From Candidatus Limadaptatus stercoripullorum (GTDB lineage: Bacteria > Bacillota > Clostridia > Christensenellales > CAG-917): DNA of 36,239 bases. Shown piece by piece: positions 27,768-36,239 of the stretch. Under the pieces are notes generated by a model that saw only the letters and a program-made list of their open reading frames with translations, was not told the origin of the DNA and ran no database searches. The position numbers and the translations under genes were made by a program. Positions within the stretch are counted from its first letter, which is position 1, and each line of letters opens with the position of its first letter. The DNA lies in contig DVOE01000035.1 of assembly GCA_018713795.1 (NCBI GenBank), forward strand, positions 1 to 36,239, in the 5' to 3' direction.

Positions 27768-27796
27768 ATTGTATCACACACGCGCGCATATTGCAA
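27768..27796 (-). promoter_or_regulatory. Sigma-A-like promoter for the DUF1508-like gene
   Basis: Minus strand TTGCAA-17 nt (TATGCGCGCGTGTGTGA)-TACAAT. Confidence 0.7.
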
Positions 27797-27813
27797 ACTT
27801 TTTTTGTGCCGGA

Positions 27814-29517
27814 TCAAAGCAATGAAAAAGGCACCGAGAGACAGAGCGCGACGGCGAGCACCACGATGACGGCGATCGCCTTCTTGCGCCGGGGAAGAAA
27901 GATGAAGGGCGAGACTATGACCGCGATGAGTTCGGCGGCGATGACGCCGACCAGCATCAGAGGAGCTTCCACCGACGCGAAGGATACCCCGCCCACCGCA
28001 CGCGCCACGGCGGTGAACGGAAGGAGCAGCGGCTCGAATATCCCCGCAAGTCCGTAAAGTCCGGTTATCAGCGCAAACGGGGTTATCACCATCAAAAACG
28101 CGTAGATAAACATCATGTACGGCAAGATGATGAGGTTTGAGATTATGAACAGCGTCTGCACGCTCCCGAAGAAATACGCGATGAGCGGCGCTGCCGTGAG
28201 GTTTGCCGAAACGGACACGGAGACGGCATCGGCTACGCCGGTGAGCGCGCGGCGGAGGGGTCTGTCGCGGACGGTCATGTATTTTTCCGTGACATGGTCG
28301 TACACCTTCACGCTGCCGCGGGCGAGCGCGGAATCGCGGTCGTAGTCCCCGCTCCTCAGCGCGGGCACGGGAGACGAGGCAAAGGCGGCGGAGCCTTCGG
28401 CGAATCTCGAGGGACAGATCTTGTCCACACCTTTCATCATCAGCCGTTTGAGCGGCGAGGCGAGCAGGAACATCCCCAGCACCGCGAACACGGACAGCTC
28501 GAATCCGACATGCAGCACCGAAAACGGCGAGAAGATCGTGATGAGCACCACCGCGACCGCGAGCGAGGACATCATGTCGCGTTTGGTCCCGAACGCCGTC
28601 GAGAAGTTGAGCACCAGCGCCATCACGAAGGAGCGCAGCGCCGAGGGCGTGAACGCGCACAGTCCGACATAGACGAAGGTGAGCACCCCGACCACGACAA
28701 AGGATATCTTGGCGTTCACCTTGCACTTTCTCAGCAGCCACATGACGACGGTCGCGAGCGCGGTGACATGCAGTCCGCTGACCGCGAGCACATGCGCGAG
28801 ACCACTGTCGCGGATGCAGTCGTAGAGCTGTTCGTCGAGCCCCTGTCTGTCGCCGAAGACGAGCGCGGTGGCGATGGCGGCGGTGTCGGAGTCGGTGTTC
28901 AGATAGAACATGCGTTTGGTCTCGTAGAGAATGCGCGAGGCGAGCGGCAGATCGCCGTCCGCGAGCTTCCCTACCGAGTCGGCGTAGATGCGGAAAGTCT
29001 GCCCGTTCAGCGCCGCCGAGGCAAAGTAGCCGTCAAAGGACGAGTGCTCGGTGGGGAGCAGTTCGCCGCGTATGACGACCGTATCACCCGCGCCGTACGC
29101 GGGCGCGGTGTCGCCTTCGATATACACTCTGCCCTCCCCGTTAAGTTTAACGCCGTCCTCGCCGTACACCTCGGCGATATAAAAGGACAGTCTGCCGTCC
29201 TCGGCATTTATCTCGCTGTCCACCCGGGCGGTGAAAACGCCCGTCCCGCCCTCGGGAAGGCGGCTGTCGTAGATATCGCAGGCGGCGGACATGGCGACGA
29301 CGCCGATGAGGAAGAACACGGCGATATAGCCGCGTTTGCGCGTCTTCGGGAGAGCCAGAAGCACCGCGGCGACCGCCGCGGCGATGAGCAAGGGTATGAG
29401 CCTGAAAAGAGGGTTTGCCGGATAGATGCCCTCGACGGTGACGACGCCGAGAGTAACGGCAAGCGCGGCAAAACACGCGGGACGGTCGTTGAACAGCCGT
29501 CTCCGCTCCGCTTTCAT
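27814..29517 (-). CDS. comEC: ComEC/Rec2 family competence protein, apparently lacking the C-terminal metallo-beta-lactamase domain
   Basis: 567 aa; SGLAHVLAVSGLHVTALA, FTPSALRSFVMALVL, multiple TM. Ends ...VALCLSVPFSLL without an HxHxDH domain. Confidence 0.85.
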   Translation of the reverse strand: MKAERRRLFNDRPACFAALAVTLGVVTVEGIYPANPLFRLIPLLIAAAVAAVLLALPKTRKRGYIAVFFLIGVVAMSAACDIYDSRLPEGGTGVFTARVDSEINAEDGRLSFYIAEVYGEDGVKLNGEGRVYIEGDTAPAYGAGDTVVIRGELLPTEHSSFDGYFASAALNGQTFRIYADSVGKLADGDLPLASRILYETKRMFYLNTDSDTAAIATALVFGDRQGLDEQLYDCIRDSGLAHVLAVSGLHVTALATVVMWLLRKCKVNAKISFVVVGVLTFVYVGLCAFTPSALRSFVMALVLNFSTAFGTKRDMMSSLAVAVVLITIFSPFSVLHVGFELSVFAVLGMFLLASPLKRLMMKGVDKICPSRFAEGSAAFASSPVPALRSGDYDRDSALARGSVKVYDHVTEKYMTVRDRPLRRALTGVADAVSVSVSANLTAAPLIAYFFGSVQTLFIISNLIILPYMMFIYAFLMVITPFALITGLYGLAGIFEPLLLPFTAVARAVGGVSFASVEAPLMLVGVIAAELIAVIVSPFIFLPRRKKAIAVIVVLAVALCLSVPFSLL

Positions 29518-29864
29518 TTTGACGCGTCAGGGACGCCGGTCACCACGATGTCGCTCGCAAGCCCAAGAGCGTCCCTCTCGATGATATCGCCGGGACGCAC
29601 GCCGGCGGGCGCGACCAGACCTCGGATGTGCCTCTGAAAATCGGATATCCTGTCCTTGGGGATGGGCGAAGAGGTCTTGACCGAGACCACCGCGCCGTCC
29701 TCCCTTTTCACGAGCGTGGTGATCGTCCTCACGGGACGCAGGAACTCGGTGACGCCGTAGTCCCTTCCGCGGGCGCAGGTGTTGCCGGTGACGACTATCC
29801 TGCCGCCCATCTCATTGACTTCTATGCTGCACCCGAGCGGGCAGTTGATGCAGATCGTCTTCAT
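29514..29864 (-). CDS. DUF1667 protein
   Basis: 116 aa; CINCPLGCSIEV...VTGNTCARGRDYGVTEFLRPVRTITTLV. Confidence 0.9.
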   Translation of the reverse strand: MKTICINCPLGCSIEVNEMGGRIVVTGNTCARGRDYGVTEFLRPVRTITTLVKREDGAVVSVKTSSPIPKDRISDFQRHIRGLVAPAGVRPGDIIERDALGLASDIVVTGVPDASK

Positions 29865-31096
29865 ATCTCAAGCCTCACGGTAACGGGCGCCGACAGCCCC
29901 GCGAGCGGGAAGACGACCTTCTCCATCTCCCCGGGAGCCACGACCATTCTTCTGCCCGAATAAAGGGTTTTTCCGCCGCTTTCGACCACTATACGGCAGG
30001 AACGGTAGATATTGTCCACGCGGAAGAAGAGTTCCGCTTTGTCCTCGGAAGCGTGCAGGAGCTGCGGCAGAGCGTATCTCACGCCGCTGCCCGCGGTGAC
30101 CTTGAACGCCGGCGTGACCGCCTTTTCGCCCGCCAGCGCATACCGCGCGGCGCAGCGTCCCGCGGTCTCCGCCTCGCGCGAAACATTGTCCACGAGATCG
30201 TGCACATGCAGCACATTCCCGCACGAGAATATGCCCGGCACCGATGTCATCCTGCGCTCGTCCACCACCGCTCCCGAAGTGACCGGGTCCCGCTCCACGG
30301 CGGTCCCGACCAACAGATCGTTCTCGGGGATGAGCCCGACGGACAACAACAGACAGTCGCATTCGATGAATTTTTCCTCCGCCGTCACGGGACGCCTGTT
30401 CTCGTCCACGGGGGCGTAATACAGCCCCGTCATACGCGGCTCGCCCACCACGCGGGTGACGGTGTGCGCGTAATTTATGGGTATGCCGAAATCTTCGAGG
30501 CACTGCACGATATTGCGCTTTAGCCCGCTCGAATACGGCATGAGTTCTATGACCCGCTCGACCTTTGCGCCCTCGAGGGTCATGCGGCGCGCCATGATCA
30601 GCCCGATATCGCCGCTGCCGAGGATGACCACCCGCCTTCCGACGAGCTGCCCTTCTATGTTGCAAAGCCGCTGAGCCGCGCCCGCCGTATACACCCCCGC
30701 GGGACGGCTGCCGGGCAGATTTATGGCGCCCGCCGTGCGTTCGCGGCAGCCCATGGCGAGCACCACCGCGCCTGCCTTTATCCTCGAAAGCCCTCGCTCG
30801 GGAGAAAGGAAGGCGACCTCGCGCCCGTCGGTCAGCGACAGCACCATAGCTTCGAGACACACCTCGACGGAGGACTTCCTCACCCGCTCCGCGAACCTCG
30901 CCGCGTACTCGGGTCCCGTCAGTTCCTCGCCGAAATAATGCAGTCCGAACCCGGCGTGTATGCATTGGTTGAGTATGCCGCCGAGCCTGGTGTCGCGCTC
31001 GAGCACGAGCACCTTCGCGCCCTCGGCTTCCGCCGCGAGAGCGGCCGCCATCCCCGCGGGACCGCCGCCTATGACAACGACATCGTAATCAGTCAT
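29861..31096 (-). CDS. FAD-dependent pyridine nucleotide-disulfide oxidoreductase family protein (GlpB-like role)
   Basis: 411 aa; VVIGGGPAGMAAALAAEAEGAKVLVLE, VVILGSGDIGLIMARRM, GIFSCGNVLHVHDLVDNVSREAE. Confidence 0.88.
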   Translation of the reverse strand: MTDYDVVVIGGGPAGMAAALAAEAEGAKVLVLERDTRLGGILNQCIHAGFGLHYFGEELTGPEYAARFAERVRKSSVEVCLEAMVLSLTDGREVAFLSPERGLSRIKAGAVVLAMGCRERTAGAINLPGSRPAGVYTAGAAQRLCNIEGQLVGRRVVILGSGDIGLIMARRMTLEGAKVERVIELMPYSSGLKRNIVQCLEDFGIPINYAHTVTRVVGEPRMTGLYYAPVDENRRPVTAEEKFIECDCLLLSVGLIPENDLLVGTAVERDPVTSGAVVDERRMTSVPGIFSCGNVLHVHDLVDNVSREAETAGRCAARYALAGEKAVTPAFKVTAGSGVRYALPQLLHASEDKAELFFRVDNIYRSCRIVVESGGKTLYSGRRMVVAPGEMEKVVFPLAGLSAPVTVRLEI

Positions 31097-32519
31097 TTTC
31101 AGTCTCCTTCACGGCGGCGACCGCTATCTCCGACCCCGCGCCGCCCTTTCTGACGGCGGAGAACGGGACGCCCGTCTCGCGGGCGATGATTTCCATCACG
31201 CGCGGCATACAAAATCCGCCCTGGCACCTGCCCATGCCCGCGCGCACCCGCCTCTTGACCGCGTCCACGGTGAGCGCGGGAACGGGGGAATGCACGGCGG
31301 CGACTATCTCCGCTTCGGTGACCTTCTCGCAGCGGCAGACTATCCTGCCCCAGGCGGGATCGGCGGCGACGCGCGCGTTGATCTCCTCGTCGGACATCTC
31401 GGTGAGACGAGGGGCGTGCGGCAGCACGACCACCGGCTCGTGCAGGGTGGGCGTGAGCCGCGGGAGCACGAGCCCCGCGAGATACTCGGCTATCGCGGGA
31501 GCCGCCGTGAGTCCCGGCGAGCATATGCCCGCGGCGTAGAAAAATCCTTTGACTTTGTCCGACTCTCGGACGATGAAATCCTCGCCGACGATGGAGCGCA
31601 CGCCCGCGTAAACGCGTATGCTGCGCCCGAAAGCGGGACGATCGTAAGTCAGCGGCACCGAGCGGCGTATCTCCGCGAGCGCCTCCGCCGTGACCGCCGT
31701 GTCGGGAGCGTCCTCGGGCACCGAAGTCGGACCGTAGATGACATTGCCGTCCGCGGTCGGAGCGACGAGGATGCCCTTGCCCGCCGCGGTGGGCAGCGGG
31801 AAGATGACGGTGGAGACATTCTCTCCTTCGAGTTTGTCGAGCACGAAATAATCGCCGCGTCTGAACTCGGTCCCGAAGCTCTCCGCGCCTGCTGCGGCGT
31901 TCACCGCCTCGGCGCCCGCTCCCGCGGCATTTATCACAAACAGGGACTTAAACTCCCCTTTTGAGGTCGTTAAAACAAAGTTTTCGCCGTCATGCGCTAT
32001 CCCCCTCACCTCGGCTTCGGTGACCACGCGCGCGCCGTTGAGCACAGCTCTTTCGGCGAGGCGGATGGTGAGTTTGTAAGGCGAGATGACGCCGGCGTCC
32101 GGAGCGTACAGGCAGGACGACACGCAGGAAGCGAGCCGAGGCTCGACGGCGAGCGACTCCGCTCTGCTTAATATCCTTACGCGCACCCCGTTGAGTTCCG
32201 CCTTGCTCGCGAGTTCGCGGAGCCCGTCCTCCGCCCCCTCGGGAGCGGCGACAAGACTGCCGCATTTCGCGTGCGGAACGCCGAGTTCGTCCGCGAGCTT
32301 CCACATGAGCTCGTTGCCGCGCACATTGAAGCGCGCCTTCAGCGTGCCGGGCTTGCAATCGTAACCCGCGTGGACTATGCCGCTGTTGGCGCGGGACGCG
32401 CCGACCGCCACATCGTCCCCTTTTTCGAGGAGCAGGACGGACACGCCCGCCCGCGACAAAGCGTCCGCCGTCGCGCAGCCGACCACGCCGCCGCCGATAA
32501 CCGTGACCTGAGTTTGCAA
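31089..32519 (-). CDS. FAD-dependent oxidoreductase with BFD-like [2Fe-2S] domain (GlpA-like)
   Basis: 476 aa; VTVIGGGVVGCATADALSRAGVSVLLLEKG, CRCEKVTEAEI...GRCQGGFCMPRVMEI. Confidence 0.88.
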   Translation of the reverse strand: MQTQVTVIGGGVVGCATADALSRAGVSVLLLEKGDDVAVGASRANSGIVHAGYDCKPGTLKARFNVRGNELMWKLADELGVPHAKCGSLVAAPEGAEDGLRELASKAELNGVRVRILSRAESLAVEPRLASCVSSCLYAPDAGVISPYKLTIRLAERAVLNGARVVTEAEVRGIAHDGENFVLTTSKGEFKSLFVINAAGAGAEAVNAAAGAESFGTEFRRGDYFVLDKLEGENVSTVIFPLPTAAGKGILVAPTADGNVIYGPTSVPEDAPDTAVTAEALAEIRRSVPLTYDRPAFGRSIRVYAGVRSIVGEDFIVRESDKVKGFFYAAGICSPGLTAAPAIAEYLAGLVLPRLTPTLHEPVVVLPHAPRLTEMSDEEINARVAADPAWGRIVCRCEKVTEAEIVAAVHSPVPALTVDAVKRRVRAGMGRCQGGFCMPRVMEIIARETGVPFSAVRKGGAGSEIAVAAVKETEND

Positions 32520-32541
32520 AGCGTTCTCCTATGTTCGGGGG

Positions 32542-33078
32542 CTACTTCTCCGCCGCGAACTTCTTCTTGTACATTTTGATGTTGTCTTTGACTATGAGCT
32601 CGGCGAAGGCGCGGTCCTTGACCTGGAACACGGTGGTGTCCTTTCCTTCGAGCTGCTTGTAAACGCGGAAGAAATGCGAGATCTCGTCCATGATGTGAGG
32701 AGGCAGCTCCTCGATCTCCTTGTAGATGTTCCAGTTGGGATCCTTGAAGGGTATGGCGATGATCTTGTAGTCCATGTCCCCGCCGTCCTGCATCATGACC
32801 ACGCCGATCGGATAGCAGCGCACGGTGGCGAGCGGGACTATGGTCTCGGAGCACAGCACCAGCACATCCAAGGGGTCGTTGTCCTCGGAATAGGTGCGCG
32901 GGATGAACCCGTAGTTGGCGGGATAGTGAGTGGAAGTGGACAGCACGCGGTCGAGGATGAGCAGTCCGGTGTCCTTGTCCAGTTCGTACTTATTCTTGCA
33001 TCCCTTGGGGATCTCGATGACCGCGATGAAATCGGTCGGGGTTATCCTCGACGGATCGATGTCGTGCCAGATGCTCAT
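32542..33078 (-). CDS. ppa: Inorganic pyrophosphatase (family I)
   Basis: 178 aa; EIPKGCKNKYELDKDTGLLILDRVLSTSTHYPANYGFIPRTYSEDNDPLDVLVL. Confidence 0.95.
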   Translation of the reverse strand: MSIWHDIDPSRITPTDFIAVIEIPKGCKNKYELDKDTGLLILDRVLSTSTHYPANYGFIPRTYSEDNDPLDVLVLCSETIVPLATVRCYPIGVVMMQDGGDMDYKIIAIPFKDPNWNIYKEIEELPPHIMDEISHFFRVYKQLEGKDTTVFQVKDRAFAELIVKDNIKMYKKKFAAEK

Positions 33079-33114
33079 ATCCTCTCCTTGTCCGCGGCGC
33101 CCCGCGGGGGAATT

Positions 33115-34437
33115 TTATTTATATCCCTTGATATATGTCTTGAAGAACTGCACCGCCCCGACGAGCGCGGACATGTCCACATTCTCGTCCGCCGCGTGCA
33201 TCGACGCCAGCTGCTCGGGGGAGAGCTTGCAGGGGGTGCAGCGTATGGCGCAGGGGGTGATGGTCTGCATGGTGCGGCAGTCGGTGCCGCCGAACAGCAG
33301 GTAAGGCGAGACGCCGATGTCCGGGAACACCTTGCGCACGGTGTCCGTGAAGTAGCGAAAATCCGCGCTCTTGGTGTCCACCTCGGGGGAATGCTCGCGG
33401 CATTCCATGACCACGGTCTCGAGGTCGTAGCGAGCGGCTATGGCGCGCAGTTTCGCCACGCAGTCGGTGCTCTTGTCGCCGGGGGCGAAGCGGAGGTTCG
33501 CGACCACATACGCCTCCTGCGGGATGACATTGGGAGCGCCCGAGCCCTGCGCCATGGTGAAGGTCATGGTGGTGCCGGTGAGCGCCGCTCCGAAGGGGGT
33601 GAGCCTCGGGAGCACCGCCGTGATGAGCGGAGCGAAGAGGCCCGCGTGTTTGGTCACGAATTTAAGCGCGCCGCTGAGCCCGTCGGACAACCCGACCAGC
33701 ATCTCGCGCGCGGGCTCCGAGAGCCGGCGTTTGAACACGGTGTGCGTCTCGCAATAGTGCATGAACGCGGCGAGCCTCGCGAAGGGAGTGTGCTTGGGCG
33801 GCGAGGAAGAGTGCCCGCCTTTGCTCCTCGCCACGAACTTGACATCGCAATAGCCCTTCTCGATGAAACCCACCATCGCGAAAGGCTTGGTCATGCCGGG
33901 GAACGCCTGTTCGACGATCGCGCCGCCCTCGTCAATGGCGACGGCGGGAGTGACGCCCGCGCTCTTCAGCCAATCGCGGCAGTAGCGCGCGCCGGGGCCC
34001 GAGGTCTCCTCGCTGTCCGAGTAGCAGAGATAGACATCCTGCTCGGGGACGAAGCCCTCTTCGATGAGCTCGTTCACGCTGCGCATGGTGGCGAAGAGGG
34101 TGTTCTTGCAGTCCATCGCGCCCCTGCCCCAGACCTTGCCGTCGGCGATGGTGCCGGAGTAAGGCGGATATTTCCAATCCCCTTCCGCGGGGACGACATC
34201 CTGATGCGCCATGAGCACCAGCGGACGGCGGGAAGACTTGCCCTTCCACTTGAATATCAGCGCGTCGCTGTCCTCGCCGCCGGGGCGGATGACATCGCAC
34301 GCGCGGTAGACGGCGGGGAATTCCTCCGCCAGCACTTTTCTGAAATTCACGAAATTCTGCCTGTCGCTGCCCGTGACGGTGGGCACCTGTACGAGCCGCG
34401 CAAGGCTCTCGCCGTAAGCCCTTGCAAGATCCGGCAT
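33115..34437 (-). CDS. M20 family peptidase/carboxypeptidase
   Basis: LVLMAHQDVVPAEGDWKYPPYSGTIADGKVWGRGAMDCKNTLFATM; start 34437 preceded by GGAGGATAGTT. Confidence 0.93.
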   Translation of the reverse strand: MPDLARAYGESLARLVQVPTVTGSDRQNFVNFRKVLAEEFPAVYRACDVIRPGGEDSDALIFKWKGKSSRRPLVLMAHQDVVPAEGDWKYPPYSGTIADGKVWGRGAMDCKNTLFATMRSVNELIEEGFVPEQDVYLCYSDSEETSGPGARYCRDWLKSAGVTPAVAIDEGGAIVEQAFPGMTKPFAMVGFIEKGYCDVKFVARSKGGHSSSPPKHTPFARLAAFMHYCETHTVFKRRLSEPAREMLVGLSDGLSGALKFVTKHAGLFAPLITAVLPRLTPFGAALTGTTMTFTMAQGSGAPNVIPQEAYVVANLRFAPGDKSTDCVAKLRAIAARYDLETVVMECREHSPEVDTKSADFRYFTDTVRKVFPDIGVSPYLLFGGTDCRTMQTITPCAIRCTPCKLSPEQLASMHAADENVDMSALVGAVQFFKTYIKGYK

Positions 34438-34505
34438 AACTATCCTCCGAAGCGCCTTGGCGCATATCACGCGCGCGCGAAACGCCCGCGCGCCTTTATT
34501 ATGTC

Positions 34506-34534
34506 ATTTTAACCCGCGCGCCGTCCGCTGTCAA
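34506..34534 (-). promoter_or_regulatory. Sigma-A-like promoter for the M20 peptidase
   Basis: Minus strand TTGACA-17 nt-TAAAAT. Confidence 0.65.
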
Positions 34535-34595
34535 GATGCCGGGAAGGCGGCGGAGCACAAAATCACGCCCGAAAAGCCGCTTTTTTCAAAACAAA

Positions 34596-34613
34596 ACCCC
34601 GCCTGAGCGGGGT
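34596..34613 (-). terminator. Rho-independent terminator after mrp
   Basis: Minus strand ACCCCGC-TCAG-GCGGGGT followed by TTTGTTTT. Confidence 0.8.
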
Positions 34614-34630
34614 GCGGGCGGCGGTCGCCG

Positions 34631-35455
34631 TCATTTGAGCGGATCGGCGATGCCATGAAGGAGCGCGGCTATCTTCTCGTCCGCGTGTTCTATCATGCCT
34701 TCGTCCACCACCGAAGCGAGGTCGGGACGGATGGGCAGACGCGCGGTGCGCGGGATGCCGAACTTCTTCGCAACCTCCTCGACGCGGCTCTTTCCGAATA
34801 TCTCCGTACGCTTGCCGCAATCCGGGCATTCGTAGTAAGAGAAGTTCTCCACCAGCCCGAGCACGGGTATGTCCATCATCTTCGCCATGGAGACGGCTTT
34901 TGCGACTATCATGCCGACCAGCTCCTGCGGAGAGGTCACCACGATTATGCCGTCGAGAGGCAGAGATTGGAACACCGTGAGCGGCACATCGCCCGTTCCC
35001 GGAGGCATGTCCACGAACATGACATCGATATCCCCCCACGCGACATCCCGCCAAAATTGCTTGACGGTCTCGGCGAGGATGGGTCCGCGCCAAATGACCG
35101 GCTTGGTCTCGTCGTCGATGAGCAGATTGAGCGACATCATCTCGATGCCTTCCCGGGTGGTCACGGGCAGGATGAACCTGCCGCCGTCCATGCCCATGGC
35201 TCTGTCATGCACCCCGAACGCGCGCGGGATGGAAGGACCGGTTATGTCCGCGTCCAGCACCGCCACCCTCTTGCCGTCGCGCAAAGCGTCCACCGCAAGC
35301 AGCGAAGTGACGAGCGACTTTCCGACCCCGCCCTTTCCGCTGACCACGCCTATGACGCGCCTGACATCGCTGAGCTCGTTCTGCGCGACAAGAAAATCCG
35401 CCTTCGCGCACTTGGACGAGCAATTACCGCAATCGTGCGAGCAACCTTCGCTCAT
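34631..35455 (-). CDS. mrp: Mrp/NBP35 family P-loop ATPase (Fe-S carrier)
   Basis: 274 aa from ATG 35455 (SD GGAGG); N-terminal CSHDCGNCSSKC, VVSGKGGVGKSLVTSLLA, VDMPPGTGDVPLTVFQSLP, YYECPDCGKR. Confidence 0.94.
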   Translation of the reverse strand: MSEGCSHDCGNCSSKCAKADFLVAQNELSDVRRVIGVVSGKGGVGKSLVTSLLAVDALRDGKRVAVLDADITGPSIPRAFGVHDRAMGMDGGRFILPVTTREGIEMMSLNLLIDDETKPVIWRGPILAETVKQFWRDVAWGDIDVMFVDMPPGTGDVPLTVFQSLPLDGIIVVTSPQELVGMIVAKAVSMAKMMDIPVLGLVENFSYYECPDCGKRTEIFGKSRVEEVAKKFGIPRTARLPIRPDLASVVDEGMIEHADEKIAALLHGIADPLK

Positions 35456-35479
35456 ATGCACCTCCGTGAAACAAGTGAT

Positions 35480-35508
35480 ATTATCGTCCTCCGCCGCCCC
35501 AAAGTCAA
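35480..35508 (-). promoter_or_regulatory. Sigma-A-like promoter for mrp
   Basis: Minus strand TTGACT-17 nt-GATAAT. Confidence 0.7.
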
Positions 35509-35592
35509 GCGTCTGCACCGCCCGATCGCGCTCCCGCCGCCCACCTCCGATCGACCCGCGCCGCCGCACCCCGAGACCTCGCAAACAAAAAC

Positions 35593-35620
35593 CAAAAGCG
35601 CGCCCTAAAGCGCGCTTTTG
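35593..35620. terminator. Bidirectional terminator-like hairpin
   Basis: caaaagcgcgc-cctaaa-gcgcgcttttg. Confidence 0.65.
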
Positions 35621-35645
35621 TTTGCTCACAGCTCCTCGAACGCCG

Positions 35646-35802
35646 TCAAACGGGAACCACCCCGTCCGAACACTTTACCTCTGTGAACGGGCAATGATTC
35701 TTCCACGACGAGACCTTATACACCGCTCGGGATGGTGACAGAGGCAAGTGAGGTGCACTTCTCGAAAGCAGACCACCCCATGCTCGTCACACTACCCTTC
35801 GT
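35646..35802 (-). pseudogene. Decayed C-terminal fragment of a BspA-like leucine-rich repeat (LRR_5) protein
   Basis: Minus-strand frame 1: TKGSVTSMGWSAFEKCTSLASVTIPSGV*. Shifted frame: KVSSWKNHCPFTEVKCSDGVVPV*. Both resemble BspA-type LRR repeat and tail sequence; no start codon context, and a frame break between them. Confidence 0.65.
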
Positions 35803-36239
35803 CTACTCCGAATTCCTTAAAATCTTTGACCGCAGTGATCTTAAAAACATTTTTACTGTAGCCCATTATTTGACCAATCGCCCAATCTCCCATTGAGGGA
35901 GGCATTGCGTTTTCAAGGCGCGCCGTGTAAATTTTATCCCCGTCTATAACCGGAAATTGGATATACTTCCCTCCATATGCCGAGCCATCGCTTATATATT
36001 CGGAAATATATAAAATCTCCGCACCTTCGCCAAAAGAGACGCTTTCTTCGCCGAACGCGTAGTTCTGCTTTAAAAGATAGTTTGAAAATTCGGCGTAAAC
36101 CTCCGTGGAAAGGTTATTCTTTATAGATGTTTCCAATTTATAGTCAATTTCAAAATTGCCATTTTTTAAAATCTCAAAAATCCGATTTTGTTGATTTTTT
36201 AAAAAATTTTCTGATAGCTTGGCAACAAAGAAAACATTA
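35792..36239 (-). CDS. AT-rich hypothetical protein, 5' end beyond the window (partial)
   Basis: Frame is open without a stop from the right window edge (NVFFVAKLSENFLKNQQNRIFEILKNGNFEIDYKLETSIKNNLS...) to TAG at 35792. The supplied 36136 start is an internal TTG. Composition is markedly more AT-rich than the rest. Confidence 0.65.
   Translation of the reverse strand, partial: NVFFVAKLSENFLKNQQNRIFEILKNGNFEIDYKLETSIKNNLSTEVYAEFSNYLLKQNYAFGEESVSFGEGAEILYISEYISDGSAYGGKYIQFPVIDGDKIYTARLENAMPPSMGDWAIGQIMGYSKNVFKITAVKDFKEFGVDEG

Noticed and set aside
35630-35800. 5S rRNA or other structured RNA near the right edge
   Set aside because: No 5S consensus. Minus-strand translation instead gives BspA-like LRR fragments.
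1-36239. CRISPR array, prophage or complete defence island
   Set aside because: No regularly spaced repeats, cas, integrase, phage structural, restriction-modification or other defence genes were recognised apart from the solitary MazF-like toxin.

Overview
Window of about 36 kb from a GC-rich genome, probably an anaerobic Clostridia-like Bacillota (lineage inferred only from gene content). Nearly all genes lie on the minus strand. The one confident plus-strand gene is a MazF/PemK-like toxin. Most of the window is core or housekeeping: tRNA-Glu, rsmD-coaD (fused), 5-formyl-THF cyclo-ligase, alr, valS, a CDP-alcohol phosphatidyltransferase, ddh, nnrD, recX, ilvE, yigZ, tyrS, rubredoxin, comEC-like, a GlpA/GlpB/DUF1667-like trio, ppa, M20 peptidase and mrp. 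There is also a probable arylpyruvate/2-oxoacid operon: aconitase-family hydratase, acyl-CoA ligase, iorA, iorB, paaK and an ACT protein. Points worth a second look: (1) a single-ORF RsmD-CoaD fusion; (2) three sigma-A-like promoters sharing a near-identical alternating purine-pyrimidine spacer, TATGCGCGCG; (3) a perfect 14-bp palindrome at the predicted TSS/SD of the aconitase-IOR operon; (4) a 340-bp ORF-less interval with three copies of a 14-mer; (5) an orphan MazF next to a perfect 2x21-bp tandem repeat; (6) a decayed BspA-like LRR fragment joined to an AT-rich partial gene at the right edge; (7) a degenerate repeat cluster downstream of tRNA-Glu. I found no convincing evidence for a complete new defence or mobile system. 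All calls come from reading motifs by eye, with no database searches.
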